A stretch of 64,000 bases of DNA from CAYRFF01 sp964436125 (GTDB taxonomy: Bacteria; Bacteroidota; Bacteroidia; Chitinophagales; Saprospiraceae). The stretch's first letter is position 1; every line of letters begins with the position of its first letter. This document shows, piece by piece, positions 9,601-16,729 of this stretch. The position numbers and the translations under genes were made by a program. The notes under the pieces were generated by a model, which worked only from the letters and a program-made list of their open reading frames with translations, had not been told where the DNA came from and ran no database searches. The stretch lies in the NCBI GenBank assembly GCA_964436125.1, contig CAYTBT010000015.1, positions 1 through 64,000 of the forward strand, given 5' to 3'.

Positions 9601-10647
9601 CCCGGAATATATACTCTTACAGTCGTGGATAGACTTGGTTGTAAGTCTGAAGAATATGCTTTTACGATTGAACAAGGCATGGAGAAACTCGATGTAGGCC
9701 TGGAGTTAATTGATCCGATCTATTGCGGTGATAGCAGTGGCAGTATTACAACTACAATTCTCAATGGAAAAGATAATCCGGTCGAATACAACTGGAGCAA
9801 TGGTACAGTCCATAATAACAGTTTCTTATCCGATACACTCCTCGATATTCCCGTAGGAAATTATACCGTAACGGCAACCGATGCCAATGGTTGTGTAGGA
9901 ATCTCTAGAGTATTCTCTCTCAAGGAAATTGATACTCTCGTTTATAAAGATATTTTAATAGATCAATTGCATTGCCTTGGCGATTCATCAGGAAGGATTG
10001 AAATTGTACTCTCCTATTATAATGCGCCGATTGAATTTGACTGGAATCATCTTATGGGCGATTCTGTGGCAAGCAATTTACCGGCGGGAATCTATCAACT
10101 CACTATGACAGACGCAGCCGGTTGTACAGTAACTACACCATCAATTAAAATATTCAAGTCAAATCCTATGCTTGTTCAACACTTTGTTTCTGAACTGAGT
10201 AATAAGCACTTTGAGATTGAGGTAAAGGTGAATGGAGGCTTAAGTCCCTACAATATAAGCTGGGAAGACGATACAACGACGAGTTTTGTAAGAAGCAATC
10301 TCCCCGAAGGCGAGTATTTCTATACATTAGAAGATGCTGAAGGCTGTGCCATTGATTCGTCAATTTACACGGGCGAGGCAACTAGGACTACTAAGATATT
10401 GAAAAACGATATCGTCATTTATCCCAATCCTACACAGAAAAGCTTTTCCATGAGTAATCTCCCGGCACTCGGTAATAAGGCTAATTTGAAAATTTACTCT
10501 ACTCAAGGCGTTCTTTTGAAAGAAACTACTCGGTATTTCAATGTTGACATCAGCAATTTCCCTCCGGGTATATACTATCTTGTCCTTCGCGATGCGGAAA
10601 TCATCTATAGAGCCAAGCTCATTAAGTTGAATTCACCAAAACAATAA
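6658..10647 (+). CDS. Large modular T9SS-secreted protein with SprB repeats and type A sorting domain
   Basis: Secreted or cell-surface protein of 1329 residues; adhesin-like role inferred. Reading from the N-terminus: a signal peptide (1-20); a fibronectin III-like domain (about 24-112); a region resembling the proprotein-convertase P domain (about 117-272); a second FN3-like domain (about 274-370); a MAM/jelly-roll-like domain (about 376-548); a MopE-type Cys/Asp-rich metal-binding segment (about 555-617, with DQDNDNYG and CNLIDDNCNG); then about eight SprB-like repeats (about 640-1245) built on PYxYxW...L..G.Y...V.D..GC. The C-terminal ~75 residues (IYPNP, then FPPGIYYLVL) are a T9SS type A sorting signal. 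It is convergent with the PorE-like gene. Confidence 0.9.
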   Translation: MQRILIFLILICGSTGISRACDDPFLLSAYLIGTDSMRIDWYNFDDNVESFQLDVQEGTAPPSNVPLYSGILESNFRLKNLKSGTLYTIYVRSVCPSGMSNWISMQVRTAYMYKDNCNIHFPIQDNSCAFSGREKMLIIVDSTAIEGITNPRLAAVSLIVDHPWPSDLKASLIAPSGQVIPLFDNLALGYPDIGNPTDSSCTEALVLRDESCRFIQSSSGPFIGEFKPIGSLQSIPTDEIIGTWKLDICDDSPGDIGHVFSMELRFSSADCRPVVSELKSFTHSEVNIHLANLLSSDTIIFKYGLSPLKFTDTSGYFLDTIYTSAISDTTITLSHLNPGEAYTFYSYRRCQGNNSSVTCPMEVRILCDRPTAMSHFNDYPISTGKCSDESLTSGIWYQDSSTLYAWKIGKGPTNTQLTGPESSPYGNDNYIFFDASDYSCGRIPAILNSSCFNIPAPANSCGMAFDYSMNGNEISSLTLRIMVDESMEWDTLFHRTGDQGAEWHHETISLKSYAGSTVNLQFIAGPSIGARGDIALDNIVMMGPVPIHRYGYLVFPDQDNDNYGYTQDSVRFCRSSIPSGFTDVPGDCDDTHPAINPGVPELPCNLIDDNCNGVVDEVQQGPTPIFTVVESRNPTCKGIDDGILEIEVENYNNYHIRWNTGDTTERLENIPAGVYYFEFTTSTGCLFRSQFYELNNVSDINAMVTSIKKPTCNGINDGAITVSSGGGVQPYTYLWNNGKTGSTLDSIGPGIYSVTISDASGCRVFIDSILIRDKFHNKAHIDLYKAISCYGNSDGRLVASLQDTTVQSYRWNTGDTTRIARNLPKGKYTCTMRFMNDCTITSDTFYLGQPDSLYVSKLNIVSPTCSNINDGLIIAKVGGGTQPYVNRLFTQDTFYVGPVFNALKADTYTLVVRDINNCTLTMDSIKLKQKSDIVVNAHTTHTRCPLSGDGGINVEASGGTAPFQYIWSNVGLDDNEIDGLSPGIYTLTVVDRLGCKSEEYAFTIEQGMEKLDVGLELIDPIYCGDSSGSITTTILNGKDNPVEYNWSNGTVHNNSFLSDTLLDIPVGNYTVTATDANGCVGISRVFSLKEIDTLVYKDILIDQLHCLGDSSGRIEIVLSYYNAPIEFDWNHLMGDSVASNLPAGIYQLTMTDAAGCTVTTPSIKIFKSNPMLVQHFVSELSNKHFEIEVKVNGGLSPYNISWEDDTTTSFVRSNLPEGEYFYTLEDAEGCAIDSSIYTGEATRTTKILKNDIVIYPNPTQKSFSMSNLPALGNKANLKIYSTQGVLLKETTRYFNVDISNFPPGIYYLVLRDAEIIYRAKLIKLNSPKQ

Positions 10648-10669
10648 AATGATAAAATAGGATATAAAT

Positions 10670-12700
10670 TTATTCCAATATCGTAAAGGAAGTGCGCCTG
10701 TTCTTCTGGTGTTCTTCTTCTGTACAATCATTGCATTGACAATCTACGGCTGGTCGAGATTCGCCATATCCTCTAGCTTTCAATCGATCTGCCGCTATTC
10801 CCTGTCCTATGAGATACTGCACGACGGATTCAGCTCTTTTCTGCGATAGTTCTTTATTGTAAGCTTCGCTTCCTCGACAATCAGTATTGGAATTTAGGGC
10901 GATTTTCAGTTGAGGATTTGCTTTCAGTAGGATTGCCAGCGTATCCAATGTCGGCTCTGCATCCGCTCTGATATTCCACTTGTCATAATCATAATAAATA
11001 TTCTTGAGCACAATCTCCACATTGTGAATAATACTATCGAGAACTACTGTCTTGGCAAGCGTTGTTACTTCACGTTGAGGAAGAAGCTTTCCCGTAGGAT
11101 CCAATGTAAATGTCTTACTCAGGTAATTATCAGCCATTACCTTAAATCGGTATTCCTCAGTTGTGTCGATAGGGATTTCAACTTCTGCAACTTCATTCAC
11201 GCGGAGCGTATCGCTAGTATTTCCATGAGTATATCGTATATAAGTATTCGTGAGATTCAAGAGTGTATCCAATCCGGAGATAGGCTTATTTTCTACAATA
11301 AAGCGTTTTTTCTTCACTTGAATGTTCAAGCGCAATCTCCTGGCAAGGTCCTCTTTCTCCTCCGGGACAAGTGAATCAGGCGGAGAAAGTTTCTTCTGGC
11401 TAAAAAAGTATATGTCATCAGAGCCTTTTCCCCCGGGGCGATTGGAAGAGAAATAGCCGGCAAAATCCAGTCCATGGGCTTGTGCATAAGCATAATCCGG
11501 CACAAATCCCATATCGTCATATCCACTATTGATCGGTGACTTCAAGTTCTGCGGCGGCGCCCATGTCCCATCCTCCATAATATAGGTTTTAAAAATATCC
11601 AGGCCGCCATAACCTGTGAGAAAATTGGAAGAGAAGTATAAAGTATCACCGACCAGATTGGGAAACATTTCATCACCACGCGTATTTATGCGACTGCTTA
11701 AAAGTTGTGGCGTCTGCCATTTCCCACGGAGCTTTCTTGAATACCATAAATCATAATTCCCTTCTCCACCTTCCAGAAAAGCAGAGAAGATAAGAAAATC
11801 ACCTGCATCATTCAGTACAGGATGCATATAGTTCATCTTATCTATTGTGAACGGCATAGGTGCAAGCTCCTGATAAAAAGTATTGGGGTTTTTCAGTTGA
11901 TATAATTGACAATATTGATCCTTAAATTCTTCCCCATCACCATCGATGCCACAACGTGTGAATATTATAGTCTGTCTCGCAGCATCTCTGGCTATCATTC
12001 CTTCATTATATTCCGTGGCCGGTATTTTATTAAACCTCTCTACGCTGTGAAAACGCAGATTGTAAACATATAGATCCATAAAACTTCTACCGGTCCATTG
12101 ATATGGCTTGTCTCCCGTAGAACTTGCTCTGTCAGAGATAAAAACTAGCTTGTTCTCAGATATGCGACGTGGATAAAACTCTGCAGCTTGAGTGTTCAGT
12201 TCCATATTCTGGATACTGACACCGCGATATTTCTCCATTTCATCCCATTTTATCAATAGATCTATGGACCGAAGTTCTTTATTTACACGTACATCGCGTG
12301 GCACCTGCGTCGTTAAATATTGCAAGAGCTTTTTAGCCTTGGCATAATCGCCTATTTGCCGTAAGGTAAAGGCATACTGGGCTACAGCTTCGAGCCCATA
12401 GTTCAATTCTATGGCGCGTTCATACCATACAATGGCAGCATCGAGTTCACTGAGACGTCGATGTGATTCAGCCAGATAATATGCACTTAAAGCTCGACTG
12501 TGCTGCACCGATGAGTTTTTATACTCTTTTTCAAGGAGTGGAATAGCCTGGGCATAACGCTTTCGCTCAAATGCCGTTTCGCCATCTTTGATTTTTATTA
12601 TGCGCACACAGGAGCCGAGTGCAAGGATACAGACAAGTAATCCTACAATAAACAGGTTTATACCACGAAGATATCTATGCTGGTAATTCATAATATTCAT
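10670..12700 (-). CDS. porE: PorE-like OmpA-family lipoprotein (T9SS component)
   Basis: Predicted periplasmic lipoprotein that tethers the type IX secretion or gliding machinery to peptidoglycan. The 676 residues have a lipobox ending at C31 (LALGSC), TPR helices (about 40-150), a PD40/WD40-like propeller (about 180-440), a carboxypeptidase-regulatory-like beta domain (about 465-550) and a C-terminal OmpA domain. The latter has the mDAP-binding pattern (TDCRGSEAYN, LSQKRAESV). Order and length agree with PorE of Porphyromonas. Other OmpA/PD40 paralogues exist in this phylum, so the gene symbol is an inference. An ATG at residue 4 is an alternative start. Confidence 0.75.
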   Translation of the reverse strand: MNIMNYQHRYLRGINLFIVGLLVCILALGSCVRIIKIKDGETAFERKRYAQAIPLLEKEYKNSSVQHSRALSAYYLAESHRRLSELDAAIVWYERAIELNYGLEAVAQYAFTLRQIGDYAKAKKLLQYLTTQVPRDVRVNKELRSIDLLIKWDEMEKYRGVSIQNMELNTQAAEFYPRRISENKLVFISDRASSTGDKPYQWTGRSFMDLYVYNLRFHSVERFNKIPATEYNEGMIARDAARQTIIFTRCGIDGDGEEFKDQYCQLYQLKNPNTFYQELAPMPFTIDKMNYMHPVLNDAGDFLIFSAFLEGGEGNYDLWYSRKLRGKWQTPQLLSSRINTRGDEMFPNLVGDTLYFSSNFLTGYGGLDIFKTYIMEDGTWAPPQNLKSPINSGYDDMGFVPDYAYAQAHGLDFAGYFSSNRPGGKGSDDIYFFSQKKLSPPDSLVPEEKEDLARRLRLNIQVKKKRFIVENKPISGLDTLLNLTNTYIRYTHGNTSDTLRVNEVAEVEIPIDTTEEYRFKVMADNYLSKTFTLDPTGKLLPQREVTTLAKTVVLDSIIHNVEIVLKNIYYDYDKWNIRADAEPTLDTLAILLKANPQLKIALNSNTDCRGSEAYNKELSQKRAESVVQYLIGQGIAADRLKARGYGESRPAVDCQCNDCTEEEHQKNRRTSFTILE

Positions 12701-12792
12701 CCATAAATCACAATATAATGCAATAGTTTACAATCGCATGAAAGAATCAGCTAGAATAGCATAAAAGAATTAAAAATCAGGCCTATTTATGC

Positions 12793-13533
12793 TCAATCGA
12801 TACGATTTTCCCGCAGTTCTAGCAATTTTTCGACCTCAACAACATCCTCAGGCACATCTACTCCTCGCAATGTCGTGTCCGTAATTGCGACGCCGATTCT
12901 CATCCCATTATCGATCCAGCGCAACTGCTCTAGGCTCTCTGCCATTTCTAGCGGAGATGGAGCAAGCTTGCTTATTTTTTCAAATGCGTTTTTCCTGAAC
13001 CCATATACACCGATATGCTGATACCACACGGATACTTCATTGCGTGGATAAGGAATAAGTGCCCTGCTGAAATAATGTGCAATATTCTTCCCGTCAAAGG
13101 TTACTTTAACAACATTGGGAGATTTTACTTTATCCAGGGAGCTTTCCTTTCTTGCAAGCGTAACGACATCACACGGATGCTTAACTGCATATTCAATTAA
13201 ACCTTCAAGATGATGACCTGATATTAAAGGCTCATCCCCCTGTACATTAATTAAAAAATCCCATTCCGTATCAATGTTTTCTACTGCTTCAATGATTCTT
13301 TCCGTACCTGAATTATGCTCGGTTGATGTTTTTATGACCTTCACATCATCGTTCAATACCGCCGTCGCAATTGCCTCGTTATCGGTGGCAACATAAATCT
13401 CATCAACCTTGTCGGACTCCTTAACGCCATCGATAACATGACGTATCATCGCTTTCCCTTTGATGGGTGCAAGTATTTTCCCCGGAAAACGGACACTGTG
13501 ATAACGCGCCGGAATAACTACAATAGTTTTCAT
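12793..13533 (-). CDS. kdsB: 3-deoxy-manno-octulosonate cytidylyltransferase (CMP-Kdo synthetase)
   Basis: Activates Kdo with CTP for lipopolysaccharide inner-core synthesis in the cytoplasm. The 246 residues show the nucleotide-binding N-terminus (IPARYHSVRFPGK) and the family motifs INVQGDEPLI, near residues 92-101, and HIGVYGFR. Length is typical. The gene lies upstream of the PorE-like gene on the same strand with about 90 bases between them, and downstream of the CCA-type gene with about 145 bases. A one-mismatch copy of the 11-mer (GCTTCCGCAAA, 13571-13581) lies 37 bases upstream of the start. Confidence 0.96.
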   Translation of the reverse strand: MKTIVVIPARYHSVRFPGKILAPIKGKAMIRHVIDGVKESDKVDEIYVATDNEAIATAVLNDDVKVIKTSTEHNSGTERIIEAVENIDTEWDFLINVQGDEPLISGHHLEGLIEYAVKHPCDVVTLARKESSLDKVKSPNVVKVTFDGKNIAHYFSRALIPYPRNEVSVWYQHIGVYGFRKNAFEKISKLAPSPLEMAESLEQLRWIDNGMRIGVAITDTTLRGVDVPEDVVEVEKLLELRENRID

Positions 13534-13570
13534 TTGTTTTAATTTTCAATAGTACATCAATGCACTTTTA

Positions 13571-13581
13571 GCTTCCGCAAA
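13571..13581 (+). repeat. GCTTCCGCAAA word, one-mismatch copy upstream of kdsB
   Basis: Intergenic variant of the window-wide 11-mer with C for A at position 5. Its TTTGCG strand points toward kdsB. Confidence 0.5.
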
Positions 13582-13679
13582 TGACGAAAGCTAAGCCCAA
13601 TATACATATTTCTCTATTTCCGGGTATTCTTTCTGCTCTATTAGTGGCCATATTGCCGTTCCCTCACCTATTGATCATG

Positions 13680-15107
13680 TTATTTTTTTAAGCCCATTTC
13701 TTGTCCCAGTTCGAGCATAAAGGCATAAGCAGCCTCGTAATCATTGGGGATATCTCCCTCGAGGATAGCCTCTCGTATTTTTCCTTTGATGACACCTACT
13801 GCTTTTGAAGGCTTAAGGTTGAATGTATCCATAATTTCCTTCCCGCCTATCGGTGGCTGCCAATTTCTCAACCTATCCTTCTTTTCGATTTCAATGAGTT
13901 TCTGTGCAAGGTTTCTATAATTGGCTTGAAAGCGTTTTACTTTTTGTGGATTCTTGGAAGTAATATCCGATTTACATAAGATCATCAAATCATCGATGTC
14001 ATCACCGGCATCATAGAGTAATCTACGTACCGCGCTATCTGTAATGCCATCGAATGTAAGCGCAATCGGTCTAAGATGAAGGCGCACCAGTTTTCTGACA
14101 TATTTCATCTTATGATCCAGGGGGAGCCTCAACCTCCTGAAAATAGGTTTGACCATCTTGGCTCCCAAGACATCGTGGCCATGGAATGTCCATCCGGAAC
14201 CTTTTTTGAAGCGTTTGGTAGCCGGTTTTCCTATATCATGCATTAATGCAGCCCATCGGAGCCAGAGTTTATCGCTTTCCTTTGCTACATTGTCAATCAC
14301 TTGAATAGTATGGTAGAAATTATCTTTATGAGCCTTGCCATCTCTTTCATCTACACCGTGCAAATCGACCATTTCAGGAAAGAATTCATGTAACAAACCC
14401 GTATCAAGGAGAAGCTTGAAACCCTTGGATGGTCTTCTTGTCTCCATAATTTTATTGAGTTCAGTGCTTATTCTTTCTTGAGAGATAATGGATAGGCGTG
14501 CTGCTTGTTCCTTTATTGCTTCATAGGTCTCAACATCGATACTGAAATCAAGCTGACTAGCAAATCTTACTGCACGCATCATCCTCAACGGATCATCGGA
14601 AAAGGTACGACGTGGTTCAAGCGGCGTTTTAAGAATACGTTCCTCCAGATCCTCAATCCCACCGAATGGGTCGATTACATCATAGTTCTCCTTCCCATCG
14701 AGCTTGATGGACAAGGCATTTATTGTAAAATCACGGCGATTTCTGTCATCTTCAATTGTGCCTCTGGACACTTCGGGTTTTCTGGATGTTGAACGATATG
14801 ATTCTTTCCGAGCACCGACAAATTCCAGTTCATACTTTTCGGTATGGATAAGAGATGTGCCGAAATTGGGGTAAATGGATACTTTAGGTCCTTCCGGTAA
14901 AAGTTTGGAAACCTCACGCGCTAGTGCAATGCCATCGCCTTCAGACACTATATCTATATCGTGCGTTTCTCTGCCGAGGAGCTTATCCCTCACATAACCC
15001 CCGATGACATAAGCTTCTTCACCTATATTGGCCGAAGCACGATAGATAATATCAAAGAGCATAGACTCTTTTTCTGAAATATCAAGTTTCTCTTTCACCA
15101 TATTCAT
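13680..15107 (-). CDS. CCA tRNA nucleotidyltransferase / poly(A) polymerase family protein with HD domain
   Basis: Class II nucleotidyltransferase, most likely the CCA-adding enzyme of tRNA maturation. The 475 residues begin with the head domain: VIGGYVRDKLLG (G36-G37) followed by the catalytic pair D50 and D52 in THDIDI. The RRDFTINAL motif and the neck motif DPLRMMRAVRFASQ follow. An HD phosphohydrolase domain (LRWAALMHDIGKPATK) lies near residue 290. This two-domain form is usual in Bacteroidota. Its start codon overlaps the dus stop as TAATG, so the two are translationally coupled. Separation from PcnB-type poly(A) polymerase cannot be made with certainty by eye. Confidence 0.9.
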   Translation of the reverse strand: MNMVKEKLDISEKESMLFDIIYRASANIGEEAYVIGGYVRDKLLGRETHDIDIVSEGDGIALAREVSKLLPEGPKVSIYPNFGTSLIHTEKYELEFVGARKESYRSTSRKPEVSRGTIEDDRNRRDFTINALSIKLDGKENYDVIDPFGGIEDLEERILKTPLEPRRTFSDDPLRMMRAVRFASQLDFSIDVETYEAIKEQAARLSIISQERISTELNKIMETRRPSKGFKLLLDTGLLHEFFPEMVDLHGVDERDGKAHKDNFYHTIQVIDNVAKESDKLWLRWAALMHDIGKPATKRFKKGSGWTFHGHDVLGAKMVKPIFRRLRLPLDHKMKYVRKLVRLHLRPIALTFDGITDSAVRRLLYDAGDDIDDLMILCKSDITSKNPQKVKRFQANYRNLAQKLIEIEKKDRLRNWQPPIGGKEIMDTFNLKPSKAVGVIKGKIREAILEGDIPNDYEAAYAFMLELGQEMGLKK

Positions 15108-16102
15108 TAACTCATTTCTAGAATACCTGTGTATTCTTCTTCAATTTCATCCAATATAGCATATAACACCTCCGGATTATCTTCTCTTACAAGGCGGCTC
15201 CGATATGGCTTTATATTGGGAAAGCCTCGGAAATAACTTGCATAATGTCTGCGCATTTCAAGTACTCCCAGTCGCTTGCCTTTCCACTCAATGGAATGAG
15301 CAATGTGTTTCTTTGTTGTTTCGACTCGCTCTGGAATTGTCGGAGGTGGAAGATGTTCACCGCTTTCAAAATAATGTTTTATTTCTCTGAAAATCCATGG
15401 ATTGCCGATACTAGCCCTGCCGATCATAATTCCATCAACACCATACTTATTCTTGTATTCCATTGCCTTCTCAGGGCTGTCAATATCACCATTCCCAAAT
15501 ACCGGAATATGCATCCGCGGATTATTCTTTACCGCAGCGATTAAATCCCAGTCAGCAGTTCCCTTGTACATCTGCTTGCGCGTTCTGCCGTGAATCGAAA
15601 TGGCCTGAATACCTACATCTTGAAGCCGTTCTGCCGCCTCTACAATATACTTTGTATCTTCATCCCATCCGAGACGTGTTTTTACCGTTACAGGCAAAGG
15701 CGTACTTTTTACCACTGCCTCCGTAAGCTTCACCATCTTATCGATATCTTGCAATATCCCGGCACCGGCCATTTTTCGCACCACTTTCCGCACCGGACAT
15801 CCATAATTGATATCCAGCACCTCCGGCTTGGCTTCTGTCACAATTTCAGCGGCGCGCATCATTGAATCAAATTCTGCCCCGAATATCTGAATGCCTATAG
15901 GTCGTTCATAAGGGTAAATATCCAGCTTCTGTACACTTTTCTCCGCATCGCGGATCAAGCCCTCCACCGAGACAAATTCCGTGTACATCATATCGCATCC
16001 TTGTTCCTTACACAATGCCCTGAACGGAGGATCACTCACATCTTCCATAGGAGCTAGCAGAAATGGAAATTCTCCGAGCTCTATATCGCCTATCTTTACC
16101 AT
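15107..16102 (-). CDS. dusB: tRNA-dihydrouridine synthase (DusB-like)
   Basis: FMN enzyme that reduces specific uridines in tRNA. The 331-residue TIM-barrel protein has LAPMEDVSD at the N-terminus, the catalytic cysteine C102 in NYGCPVRKV, VTVKTRLGWD, HGRTRKQMYKG, FGNGDI and DGIMIGRASIGNPW. These identify the Dus family; the DusB subgroup is suggested by the NYGCPxxKV context and by length. It is the first gene of a two-gene unit with the CCA-type enzyme, which fits joint tRNA maturation. A TATTTTTG -7-like box and the 11-mer word lie just upstream. Confidence 0.93.
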   Translation of the reverse strand: MVKIGDIELGEFPFLLAPMEDVSDPPFRALCKEQGCDMMYTEFVSVEGLIRDAEKSVQKLDIYPYERPIGIQIFGAEFDSMMRAAEIVTEAKPEVLDINYGCPVRKVVRKMAGAGILQDIDKMVKLTEAVVKSTPLPVTVKTRLGWDEDTKYIVEAAERLQDVGIQAISIHGRTRKQMYKGTADWDLIAAVKNNPRMHIPVFGNGDIDSPEKAMEYKNKYGVDGIMIGRASIGNPWIFREIKHYFESGEHLPPPTIPERVETTKKHIAHSIEWKGKRLGVLEMRRHYASYFRGFPNIKPYRSRLVREDNPEVLYAILDEIEEEYTGILEMS

Positions 16103-16117
16103 TATTAACTTTATTAA

Positions 16118-16128
16118 GCTTACGCAAA
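16118..16128 (+). repeat. GCTTACGCAAA word, exact copy upstream of dus
   Basis: Exact intergenic copy, 15 bases upstream of the dus start, preceded by A. On the dus strand it reads TTTGCGTAAGC and partly overlaps a TATTTTTG -7-like box. Confidence 0.6.
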
Positions 16129-16132
16129 AATA
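16125..16132 (-). promoter_or_regulatory. Candidate -7 promoter box of dus
   Basis: On the minus strand this reads TATTTTTG, a full match to TAnnTTTG, about 22 bases before the dus start. I find no convincing -33 element, so only the -7 box is proposed. Confidence 0.4.
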
Positions 16133-16215
16133 ACAGCTCTGTGCTTGATGAAAAAATTATCCTTAACTTATTCTCCTTGAACGGATGTGCCACTGTATGG
16201 ATATAGTGAAAATAC

Positions 16216-16635
16216 CTATTGATTCTGCTCCTTTAACTGGGTTTCTAGAGCCTTAAGCTTCTGCAGCAGGGAATCAATTCTACTCTGAATTGATTGTGCA
16301 TTGCCGTTCTCTATATCTTTCTTTAAGTCTTTAAGTCCTTCCTTTACATCGCGGGATTTATCTTCAATGGCTTCTTTACCGGACTCGCTGGCCGAGCTCA
16401 GATTTTTCTTCACATCTTTCAAGACACTTTCTACTTTCTGAACAAGCTTGTCGTATTTCCCCTCATCAAACTTTTCCTTCTCAGTCACAACAAGTTCCTT
16501 CAAAGACTGCCCGAGCTCTTTAACCTCATTAACTATTTCCTGGGATTGCTGCTTCTCACTTTCTGTCCCGAAGAAATAGTTGTAACTGAGAATGGCTATA
16601 ATTGCTATAACTGCTATTTTAATCAATGACTTCAT
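16216..16635 (-). CDS. Small membrane-anchored coiled-coil protein
   Basis: Not recognised beyond general features. The 139 residues open with one hydrophobic helix (about residues 4-23), which should anchor it in the inner membrane. The rest is highly charged, Lys/Glu-rich and predicted alpha-helical with a coiled-coil character, similar in style to YtxH-like or apolipoprotein-like proteins. No catalytic motif is visible. It lies between the dus unit and leuS, divergent from leuS by about 95 bases, and is probably transcribed alone. The regular codon structure and plausible start support a real gene; function unknown. Confidence 0.7.
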   Translation of the reverse strand: MKSLIKIAVIAIIAILSYNYFFGTESEKQQSQEIVNEVKELGQSLKELVVTEKEKFDEGKYDKLVQKVESVLKDVKKNLSSASESGKEAIEDKSRDVKEGLKDLKKDIENGNAQSIQSRIDSLLQKLKALETQLKEQNQ

Positions 16636-16729
16636 AGATTCTGATGTGTTTAGTGAAGAAGTATTCGTATAATTGCGCTCGCTTATTTATATTTAGGTTT
16701 CATAGGTAAAATTATAAAGAAAAATTGGA

